A program made the translations under genes and the position numbers. A DNA stretch of 5,439 nt from NCBI GenBank assembly GCA_013203065.1, contig JABMQV010000158.1:1-5439 (forward strand). The letters are read 5' to 3'. Under the pieces are notes generated by a model, which was not told the DNA's origin, searched no databases, and was given only the letters and a program-made list of their open reading frames with translations. Every line of letters starts with the position of its first letter. Position 1 is the stretch's first letter. The stretch is from Desulfobacteraceae bacterium. Its GTDB lineage: Bacteria > Desulfobacterota > DSM-4660 > Desulfatiglandales > Desulfatiglandaceae. Shown one piece after another: positions 1 to 5,438 of the stretch.

Positions 1-2
1 AC

Positions 3-143
3 ATTGTTCATCGAGGCATAGAGCATCGTGTTATTCCTCAAGGCCACGTAAAGCTTATGTTGTTTGAGCCTGAAGGTATTTCACACACGGGGAAGGTGAA
101 GGCAGAAATCACAAAAGATCGTTTTGATCGACTTGATTTATAG
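3..143 (+). CDS. 3' end of an unrecognised gene (5' part outside window)
   Basis: Reading frame 3 is open from the left edge to a TAG at 141-143, giving the last 46 residues of a protein whose start lies outside the window. The visible tail is charged and hydrophilic, ending in KAEITKDRFDRLDL, with no transmembrane segment, signal or motif that I recognise. The other two plus-strand frames contain stops within this stretch, so this is the only open one. Its stop lies four bases before the ATG of the next small ORF, and both point the same way as the zinc-ribbon gene downstream, which suggests a short co-directional cluster. A 46-codon open frame can occur by chance, so the call is moderate. 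No function is assigned. Confidence 0.45.
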   Translation: MVHRGIEHRVIPQGHVKLMLFEPEGISHTGKVKAEITKDRFDRLDL

Positions 144-147
144 AGGA

Positions 148-264
148 ATGCTTATTCCAGTTCGCTCTGTTGGCAAGCCCTATCAATTTATTTGTGTCCC
201 GGGCAATCTTAGTAAAGATCCGGGCCCAGAGGACCAGGATTTCTATTTTGAATTAAGAGGATGA
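148..264 (+). CDS. possible small protein, 38 residues, unknown function
   Basis: ATG at 148 to TGA at 262-264 encodes 38 residues beginning MLIPVRSVGKPYQ and ending in an acidic, aromatic tail (DQDFYFELRG). It follows the preceding stop after four bases and ends 26 bases before the next gene, so it fits neatly between its neighbours. The weak point is translation initiation: the purine stretch AGAGG at 142-146 is only one base from the ATG, too close for a normal Shine-Dalgarno. The frame stays open upstream to about position 112 and contains in-frame TTG codons, so a longer product overlapping the previous gene is possible. No domain, membrane segment or cysteine pair is visible (one Cys). 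It could be a real small protein, a frameshifted end of the upstream gene, or noise. Confidence 0.33.
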   Translation: MLIPVRSVGKPYQFICVPGNLSKDPGPEDQDFYFELRG

Positions 265-276
265 TGTAAACAGCTA

Positions 277-284
277 TAAGGAGG
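277..284 (+). promoter_or_regulatory. strong ribosome binding site for the zinc-ribbon gene
   Basis: TAAGGAGG sits six bases upstream of the ATG at 291. This near-perfect anti-16S match at good spacing fixes the start of the downstream gene and indicates efficient translation. It is stronger than any other initiation region visible in the window. Confidence 0.85.
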
Positions 285-290
285 TTTTTT

Positions 291-860
291 ATGAAATGTC
301 CACATTGCGGAAAGTCCTCAGACAAAGTGGTCGATTCAAGGCCAGCAGCAGAAGAAATTGCTATCAGGCGTCGTCGAGAATGTCTATCTTGTGGAGACAG
401 GTTCACGACGTTTGAATCCACAGAAAATCAGATGCTCTCTTTTTTGATAAAGAAAAACATCCCACGTGAAGCAAGAATAAACAACACTAACACATCAGTA
501 ATGTTTTTGTTGACGGTTTTGAACGCCCTGGAGGAAGGTGTTGAATCGCTCATCAAGAATGTGAACAGAACTGAGAAAGCCAGAGCAAAGGTAATTGGAA
601 AATCTAAACGTGGGACCCAGGCGGAGGCCCGAGGCAAGAAAAGGGCGCGTGTGAAGAGCCCTCCCGTAGCCAAACCAATAAGGCTGACGGATACAGCACA
701 GGTACTCAAGGTTATAAAGAGACATAAGAGGGGGATTGATCTCAAAAAATTGAGAGCCAGCACAGGCTTTCATGACGATAAAATCAGGGGTATTGTCTTC
801 AGGGCATGTAAGATGGGCAAGATCAAGAGGATAAGTAGAGGTCTCTATATTTCAGCATAA
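291..860 (+). CDS. NrdR-type zinc-ribbon protein with winged-helix-like C-terminus, lacking a recognisable ATP-cone
   Basis: The protein has 189 residues. Residues 1-45 match the N-terminal zinc ribbon of the ribonucleotide reductase repressor NrdR: C3-x2-C6 and C31-x2-C34 for zinc, the VVDSRP segment (13-18), the RRRREC arginine patch (27-31) used by NrdR to contact NrdR-boxes, and DRFTTFE (36-42). After that it departs from NrdR. The roughly 90-residue ATP-cone that senses ATP/dATP is not recognisable; residues 53-64 only faintly recall its first strand. Residues 66-92 look helical. Residues 94-130 are a Lys/Arg-rich linker. Residues 134-189 fit a winged helix: helix TAQVLKVIKRH, a turn, DLKKLRASTGF, a third helix around 161-175, then a wing with RGLYIS. 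NrdR itself is usually about 150 residues. I infer a basic, cytoplasmic DNA-binding protein, perhaps a regulator or chromatin-type protein, and not a true nucleotide-sensing NrdR. The start is set by the ribosome binding site at 277-284. The gene converges on livF with a 5-base gap. Automatic pipelines may mislabel it as nrdR. Confidence 0.85.
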   Translation: MKCPHCGKSSDKVVDSRPAAEEIAIRRRRECLSCGDRFTTFESTENQMLSFLIKKNIPREARINNTNTSVMFLLTVLNALEEGVESLIKNVNRTEKARAKVIGKSKRGTQAEARGKKRARVKSPPVAKPIRLTDTAQVLKVIKRHKRGIDLKKLRASTGFHDDKIRGIVFRACKMGKIKRISRGLYISA

Positions 861-865
861 AGGGG

Positions 866-1564
866 TCAAAACAACTCCCACAATCTCTTCTTGTCATGGG
901 CGATTTCAGTACCGCCCGAAAAAACAACCCGCCCCACCTTGATGATAAAGATCCGGTTCACAATGCTGCTTGTGGCATCGATATTTTGCTCCACCGCCAT
1001 TATACTCGTCTTTAGGCGGCTGTTAATTTCCCTTATTGTCTCCATGACGTTTTTGACTATCACCGGGGCCAAACCGATGGAAGGTTCGTCAAGGAGAAGC
1101 ATTCTTGGGCTTTGCATCAGAATAAGGCCCAGGCTGAGCATACGTTGTTCGCCCCCGCTCAACGTCCCGGCCTTCTGGCCGGCACGGCTTTTGAGAATCG
1201 GAAAGAGTTCGAACACCTGTTCCATGGATACGTTGGACTTTTTTTTGCCAAGGGCGTAGTCTCCCAGCTGAAGGTTCTCGATTACACTCAGGTCGGGGAA
1301 AAGTCCCTGCCCCTGAGGCATGTAAGACAGGCCGTCCCTCACGTTCTGTTCTGTTCCCCGCCCCGTTATATCGTTCCCGCCATAGACGACTTTCCCACTC
1401 CAGGGAGGCAGCAGGCCAAACAGACTCTTGAGCAAAGTGGTTTTTCCCGCACCGTTGTGTCCGATCACCCCAACGATCTCCCCTTCTCCCACGTCCAGGG
1501 AAATCTCGCGTAAGGTCCTCTTTTTTTTATAACCAACGACCAGTTCTTTGACTTCCAGCAACAT
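866..1564 (-). CDS. livF: LivF: branched-chain amino acid ABC transporter ATPase
   Basis: The protein has 232 residues, close to E. coli LivF (about 237). It is a cytoplasmic ATPase that pairs with LivG to power uptake through LivH/LivM. Visible motifs: Walker A GHNGAGKT (35-42), Q-loop in MPQGQGLFP (82-90, Q84), a canonical LSGGE signature (135-139), Walker B MLLLDEP (155-161) with catalytic E160, and D-loop SIGLAP (162-167). The switch histidine is replaced by glutamine in VEQN (191-194), a known hallmark of LivF proteins including E. coli's, so this is not damage. The sequence MPQGQGLFPDLSVIENL is also typical of LivF and separates it from LivG. The ATG follows the livMG stop by two bases (TAA-TC-ATG), with only a weak GGGT as ribosome binding site inside the end of livMG, so translational coupling is likely. 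It is the last gene of the operon, and no hairpin-plus-T terminator is seen downstream. Confidence 0.95.
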   Translation of the reverse strand: MLLEVKELVVGYKKKRTLREISLDVGEGEIVGVIGHNGAGKTTLLKSLFGLLPPWSGKVVYGGNDITGRGTEQNVRDGLSYMPQGQGLFPDLSVIENLQLGDYALGKKKSNVSMEQVFELFPILKSRAGQKAGTLSGGEQRMLSLGLILMQSPRMLLLDEPSIGLAPVIVKNVMETIREINSRLKTSIMAVEQNIDATSSIVNRIFIIKVGRVVFSGGTEIAHDKKRLWELF

Positions 1565-1566
1565 GA

Positions 1567-3309
1567 TTATGACCCAAAATAGATTTCAGCGAGTTCAGGG
1601 GCGTTCATGATTTCCTCTGGAGATCCCTGGGCAAGAAGTTTGCCCTGATTCATAAAAACGACCTCGTCGACAATTGCCCGTATTACATCCATGTTGTGTT
1701 CAACAATGCAAACCGTTTTTCCGTATCGAACAAGTTCCTTGATCAGCGGATAGAGGCTCTCCATAAAAACAGGGTCCAGCCCCGAGGCGGGTTCATCCAG
1801 GAGCATGAGCTGTGCCTCGGTAGCCAAAAGCCTTGCAAAACTCAAGAGTTTCTGTTCCGCAAAAGAGAGATCCTCTGCAAGTTCGTGGGCTTTGTCCTCC
1901 AGACCAACAAACCGCAAATAGGCCTCGGCTTTCTCTCGGTTTGCCGTTTCCTCTTTCTTGACCCTTCTGAATCGAAAAAAGGCTCCCCAGATCCGCTCCC
2001 CCATTTGCTTGGGGCAGGCAACCAGAACATTATCCAGGAGCGTCATCCCATTAAACAATCTCAGGTTCTGAAAGGACCGACCTATGCCAATACGCGGTGT
2101 CTGGTGGGCAGACAGTTTTGTGATATCTCTGTTCTCAAAGCGTATGGAACCTCTCTCAGAGGGATGAAGACCCGTAATCATATTAAAGAGAGTGGTTTTT
2201 CCCGCCCCGTTTGGTCCTATGAGACCGGTGATCTTGCCTGCTTCCAGCGAGAGGGTGCAGCCCGAGACCGCATGGATGCCACCAAAACTCCTTGAGACGC
2301 CCACCAGTTCCAATAGTGGACCCTTGGTCGCCGCCCCCTTCTTTTTTGCTGCGGTTTCAAAGACCTCTCCGCTCTCAAAAATCCCAAGAGACCGTTGAAC
2401 CACCGCCTCTCCTTCATCTGAATCCTTTTTGCCTCTTGCTTTTTTACGGCTGGCATCACCCAATATTCCCTGTGGTCTAAAACACATAAAAAGGACCAGA
2501 ATGAGGCCGTAGGCCATCTGTCGGGTAAAGCCCACAATTGTAGGCGAAATGGCCAAGAAGCGGAGTCCCTCTATGATCGAGACCAATAGGGCAGCCCCAA
2601 CCACCGGACCCCAGAGATTTGCCGCCCCCCCGATAATGACCACGGCAAAGATAAAGATGGTGTCTGTCAACGTAAAATAATGGGGGCTGATGTAGGTCGT
2701 ATAGTGGGCAAGCAGGCCGCCGGCCACCGCGGCAAGGGCTCCACCGATGATAAAGACCCTTATCTTGAATGACGCGATGTTTTTCCCCAGGGCCTGGGCC
2801 GCCACTTCGTCCTCCCTGAGTGCCTTGAGGGTCCTCCCAAATGGAGAAGTGACAATCCTCCAACTGATAAGGACGCAGATGAGCCCAAAGATGATCATCA
2901 AGGGAAGAAATTGGGCAGGGGTGGAGATTTCCAAACCAAAAAACCTTGGCCTGGGTATACCGGAAAGACCAGCCGCTCCCCTGGTGAGGTCGAGCCAGTT
3001 CATCATGACGGTATAGATGATCATGAGAAGGGCAAGGGTGGTGACGATGAGGTATTCATCGCGGACACGAAGGGCCGGAAGGGCAACCAGCAGACCAACC
3101 ACACCGGCGACCCCCATCCCCGCCACAATGCCGATCAGAAAATTTGCACCAAAATGGATCCCAACAAGGGCAGCCGTATAAGCCCCGATCCCAAAAAAGG
3201 CGGCATGGCACATGGCTATCAGCCCGGCGTACCCCAGGATAAGGTTAAAGGATACCCCCAGGATGCTGTAAATACAGATCATGATGAGGATGTGTATGAT
3301 GTAATCCAT
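1567..3309 (-). CDS. livM-livG: LivM-LivG fusion: permease joined to ATPase of a branched-chain amino acid ABC importer
   Basis: This is one uninterrupted 580-residue frame. Residues 1-285 are a LivM-type inner-membrane permease: about eight or nine hydrophobic segments, the N-terminal LGYAGL (25-30), the cytoplasmic coupling loop FGRTLKALREDEVAAQALG (157-175), IIGGAANLWGPVVGA (225-239), and the family's C-terminal FRPQGILG (277-284). Residues 286-331 are a charged linker rich in Lys, Asp and Glu. Residues 332-580 are LivG: Walker A GPNGAGKT (365-372), Q-loop Q414 in RSFQNLRLF, signature LSFAEQK (481-487), Walker B LMLLDEP (501-507) with E506, switch H538 in VEHNM, and the LivG C-terminal extension. 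The signature has Ala where most ABC proteins, including usual LivG, have Gly. In E. coli, LivM and LivG are separate proteins; the fusion fits the topology because LivM's C-terminus is cytoplasmic. The ATG lies 15 bases after the livH stop with a weak GACGGA site. An internal GTG with a good Shine-Dalgarno precedes the LivG half. LivF follows after two bases. Confidence 0.95.
   Translation of the reverse strand: MDYIIHILIMICIYSILGVSFNLILGYAGLIAMCHAAFFGIGAYTAALVGIHFGANFLIGIVAGMGVAGVVGLLVALPALRVRDEYLIVTTLALLMIIYTVMMNWLDLTRGAAGLSGIPRPRFFGLEISTPAQFLPLMIIFGLICVLISWRIVTSPFGRTLKALREDEVAAQALGKNIASFKIRVFIIGGALAAVAGGLLAHYTTYISPHYFTLTDTIFIFAVVIIGGAANLWGPVVGAALLVSIIEGLRFLAISPTIVGFTRQMAYGLILVLFMCFRPQGILGDASRKKARGKKDSDEGEAVVQRSLGIFESGEVFETAAKKKGAATKGPLLELVGVSRSFGGIHAVSGCTLSLEAGKITGLIGPNGAGKTTLFNMITGLHPSERGSIRFENRDITKLSAHQTPRIGIGRSFQNLRLFNGMTLLDNVLVACPKQMGERIWGAFFRFRRVKKEETANREKAEAYLRFVGLEDKAHELAEDLSFAEQKLLSFARLLATEAQLMLLDEPASGLDPVFMESLYPLIKELVRYGKTVCIVEHNMDVIRAIVDEVVFMNQGKLLAQGSPEEIMNAPELAEIYFGS
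2401..2414 (-). promoter_or_regulatory. possible internal ribosome binding site and GTG start for free LivG
   Basis: Inside the linker of the fusion, reading on the minus strand, AAGGAG (2414-2409) is followed by five bases and an in-frame GTG (2403-2401), which is codon 303 of the fusion. Initiation here would give a soluble protein of about 278 residues with a 29-residue N-terminal tail before the LivG domain. No in-frame ATG is present in the linker. The sequence match and spacing are good, but purine-rich codons for Glu-Gly-Glu can produce this by chance, so use of the site is inference. Confidence 0.35.
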
Positions 3310-3324
3310 AGTAATTGATCCGTC

Positions 3325-4203
3325 TTAAATCTTACCGCGGTAAACGCTAAAGCCAAAGAGGCCGTTTGGTCTTGCTATCAGCACAAACAAAAGGATGACA
3401 AAGGCTATCCCGAGCTGCCATTGAGAGGGGATTTTCCATATACCGATGCTCTCGGCAAATCCGATGATAAACCCTGCCAGGGCCGCCCCCGGCATGCTGC
3501 CCACACCTCCGATGATCACCGGAATAAAGGCATAGAGGATTGCCCAGGTGCCAAGCTCCGGGGTGGCACCCCTTTCCAATGTCACCAGAATGGCCGCCGA
3601 TCCAACAAGAATGGCCCCAAGTATATGGACCATCAAATAAACCTTGTTGATGTTGATGCCTATCACCTTGGCCATCTCCGCGTTGCTGATGACGGCACGG
3701 ATGGCCTTTCCCTGCCTGGTTTTCTTTAGGAACAGCATCAGGCCCACTATCAGGATCACTGCCGAAAAAAACATGGTCAAATGAAGGGTCGTAAAACCCA
3801 CATTCCCGAACTTGATAACCTTTATGGGAATGCCGCTGATCACCTTGACATCGGTTCCAAATAACATGGCAATCAGGTTTTCAAAAAAGATGAGACTCCC
3901 CAGCGAGGCGATAAAAATTACCAGGGTCGTTGCGTGAGCCTTTCGGAGTCCCTGATAGAGGACCCCCTCAATGGCAAGGCCAAAAAGCATGGCAGCCAGG
4001 ATACCACCTGCCGAGGAAATGATGAGACCGGCTCCGGATACGTTGATGATATAGGTAAAATAGGCTGCGACAATAAAGGTGACACCATGTGCAAAGTGAA
4101 ATGTCCGAGTGGCCGCGAAGATAAGTCCCCAGCTTACCCCCAGGAGGGCATAGATGCTGCCGGTCCAAATTCCGTTTAAAGAGAGTTGGACAAAAAGATC
4201 CAT
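3325..4203 (-). CDS. livH: LivH: branched-chain amino acid ABC transporter permease
   Basis: The protein has 292 residues from the chosen ATG and is a polytopic inner-membrane protein that forms the translocation path with LivM. It has about eight or nine hydrophobic segments (for example 5-29, 36-53, 58-80, 91-114, 138-160, 186-206, 219-256 and 262-278). The cytoplasmic coupling loop TRQGKAIRAVISNAEMAKVIG (162-182) matches the EAA-like loop of LivH permeases, IIGGVGSMPGAALAG (230-244) is the family's glycine-rich segment, and RPNGLFG (278-284) is the usual C-terminal motif. A longer frame begins at a TTG at 4248, adding 15 hydrophilic residues, but its only purine stretch abuts the TTG. The ATG at 4203 has GGAG seven bases upstream, and the protein then begins directly with MDLFVQLSLNGIWTG, as LivH proteins do. 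The gene follows the binding-protein gene after 86 bases containing a hairpin, and its stop is 15 bases before livMG. Confidence 0.95.
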   Translation of the reverse strand: MDLFVQLSLNGIWTGSIYALLGVSWGLIFAATRTFHFAHGVTFIVAAYFTYIINVSGAGLIISSAGGILAAMLFGLAIEGVLYQGLRKAHATTLVIFIASLGSLIFFENLIAMLFGTDVKVISGIPIKVIKFGNVGFTTLHLTMFFSAVILIVGLMLFLKKTRQGKAIRAVISNAEMAKVIGININKVYLMVHILGAILVGSAAILVTLERGATPELGTWAILYAFIPVIIGGVGSMPGAALAGFIIGFAESIGIWKIPSQWQLGIAFVILLFVLIARPNGLFGFSVYRGKI

Positions 4204-4210
4204 TTCAAAG

Positions 4211-4214
4211 CTCC
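4211..4214 (-). promoter_or_regulatory. ribosome binding site deciding the livH start
   Basis: GGAG on the minus strand lies seven bases upstream of the ATG at 4203-4201. It supports that ATG over the in-frame TTG at 4248-4246, whose nearest purine run (AGAGG) touches the start codon. Confidence 0.65.
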
Positions 4215-4251
4215 ATTTTTCGAATCTGCCCGGTTGATCTTCCCTCAACCT

Positions 4252-4281
4252 CTGGGGGGCGTAAATCTCAGCGCCCCCCAG
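4252..4281 (-). promoter_or_regulatory. GC-rich intercistronic hairpin between binding-protein gene and livH
   Basis: CTGGGGGGCG and CGCCCCCCAG form a perfect 10-bp inverted repeat (4252-4261 and 4272-4281), nine of the ten pairs being G-C, around a 10-base loop. It begins eight bases after the binding-protein stop codon. In transcript direction it is followed by AGGTTGAGGG and no T-tract, so it is not a standard intrinsic terminator. By analogy with intercistronic hairpins in other binding-protein-dependent transport operons, such as malE-malF, it probably protects the upstream mRNA from 3' exonucleases or attenuates readthrough. The role is inferred; the structure is read directly. Confidence 0.75.
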
Positions 4282-4289
4282 GCTTCAGG

Positions 4290-5438
4290 CTAGTCCACGT
4301 CCACATACTTAACAAAGGTCTTTTTTCCATCTACAATCTTAAAAAGAGCAGTCGGTTTGATACAGGTATGTTCCACCGTATCAAAGACCACATCCCCGCC
4401 ATAAATGCTGGGGAAGCTTTTTATCTCGACCAACTTCTTTAGCAATCGGTCGCCTTTCCAATAATCGCCGCCTTCCGCCTTTGCGGCCTTTATCAACTTG
4501 GCAAGGATGTAAGTGCCCTCATAATAATTGGCTGCATATTTCTCAGGATTTTCACCATATTTCTTTTTATAATTCTCTACGAATTTCTCCGTCCATTCCT
4601 CCCCCCCCTCTGGCATAAAGGCATCTTGGACAAACTCATACCCTTCTGCGGTTTTCCCGGCTATCTTGTGGGCATCGGGGCTGTATTCGACCCCTAGAAT
4701 CGGCTTGGTAAAGCCCATTTCCCTGGCCTGTTTTACCACAATCCCCCAATCTTTCCCCCAGGCCCATATGGCCAGAAAATCCGGGTTGGCTGCTATGACC
4801 TTGGAGAGGTAAGACTTATAATCCGTAGCCCCCACAGGAAATGCCTCGGTTGCCACGATTTCTCCCCCCATTTTCTTCCACCTTGGAGCGATATAATCTT
4901 GGGTTCCAATCCCGGCATCATCGTTCCAGTACATGACGGCCATCCTTTTTAAACCCAGCTCTTTAGCCCTGGACAATACGCCGCCGCCCTGCATCATTGC
5001 CAACATCCGGTTGTTAAACAGATAAGGCTGTTTTACCAGCCGCGGGCTTACGCCCCCCCCGTTGAGCAGGAGGACCTTTTTTTCCTTGGCAATGGGTACG
5101 ATAGAGAGGGTCGGGGTGCTGTAGGAACTAAAGGAAAAGGGGACTTTGTCTATACTCACAAGCTTGTTAAAGCCGCTCACGGCTGCCGGGCCCTTTCCGC
5201 TTTCGTGGTCCTCGACGATCAGTTTGAATTTGACCCCGTCAATGCCTCCCTTTGAGTTGATCTCATCCATCGCAAGGAGGATGCCCTGACTCATCACCTT
5301 GCCATACCATGCCCCGGAACCGGTCATCGCAAGGATTGCACCGACCTTGTATTCCTTTGGATCACCCCCAATGGCAGGGGACATACCCCCGAGCACAAAA
5401 CACAAAACCAAAAAACACAAAAAAATCAATTTTTTCAT
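4290..5438 (-). CDS. livK: periplasmic substrate-binding protein of the Liv-type ABC importer (LivK/LivJ-like)
   Basis: The protein has 382 residues and is complete, with its ATG one base inside the right edge; its ribosome binding site and promoter are outside. It captures the ligand in the periplasm and delivers it to LivH/LivM. The N-terminus is a Sec signal peptide: MKK, a hydrophobic core (4-18), and a likely cleavage near residues 22-25. The Cys residues in the core lack a lipobox, so the protein should be soluble. The mature part has the type I periplasmic-binding (Peripla_BP_6) pattern: KVGAILAMTGSGAWYGK (31-47), the helix with AMDEINSKGGIDG (56-68), FSSYSTPTLS (103-112) where family members contact the amino-acid backbone, and the second lobe around GATDYKSYLSKV (203-214), followed by an aromatic-rich stretch AIWAWGKDWG (223-232). 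The mature chain has one cysteine (C359), so no internal disulfide is possible. Length suits the family. The ligand cannot be read from sequence: branched-chain amino acids are the default, but relatives bind amides, aromatics or other carboxylates. Confidence 0.93.
   Translation of the reverse strand: MKKLIFLCFLVLCFVLGGMSPAIGGDPKEYKVGAILAMTGSGAWYGKVMSQGILLAMDEINSKGGIDGVKFKLIVEDHESGKGPAAVSGFNKLVSIDKVPFSFSSYSTPTLSIVPIAKEKKVLLLNGGGVSPRLVKQPYLFNNRMLAMMQGGGVLSRAKELGLKRMAVMYWNDDAGIGTQDYIAPRWKKMGGEIVATEAFPVGATDYKSYLSKVIAANPDFLAIWAWGKDWGIVVKQAREMGFTKPILGVEYSPDAHKIAGKTAEGYEFVQDAFMPEGGEEWTEKFVENYKKKYGENPEKYAANYYEGTYILAKLIKAAKAEGGDYWKGDRLLKKLVEIKSFPSIYGGDVVFDTVEHTCIKPTALFKIVDGKKTFVKYVDVD

Noticed and set aside
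209..421. Minus-strand 70-codon frame opposite the start of the zinc-ribbon gene
   Set aside because: It is a shadow of the conserved NrdR-type ribbon on the plus strand, has no ribosome binding site and shows no motif of its own.
428..773. Two overlapping minus-strand frames (111 and 92 codons) opposite the zinc-ribbon gene
   Set aside because: Their hydrophobic look comes from reading Lys/Arg-rich codons backwards. The plus-strand gene has domain matches and a strong ribosome binding site.
1239..1528. Two A8 runs in livF (coding strand; 1239-1246 and 1521-1528) containing in-frame A-AAA-AAG, like the dnaX frameshift site
   Set aside because: Both simply encode Lys-Lys-Lys. I did not find a supporting downstream stem or upstream stimulatory Shine-Dalgarno, and a frameshift would destroy a normal-length LivF.
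1436..2205. Exact 15-base direct repeat (1436-1450 and 2191-2205) in livF and livMG
   Set aside because: Both copies encode the Walker A region of paralogous ATPases, so the match is explained by shared ancestry and motif constraint.
1696..2295. A 199-codon plus-strand frame opposite the LivG domain
   Set aside because: It lies entirely against conserved LivG motifs (Walker A, Walker B, switch His) on the minus strand and has no recognisable protein character.
4204..4248. TTG start at 4248 giving a 307-residue LivH
   Set aside because: The added 15 residues are hydrophilic and unlike LivH N-termini, and the only purine run touches the TTG. The ATG at 4203 has GGAG at seven bases.
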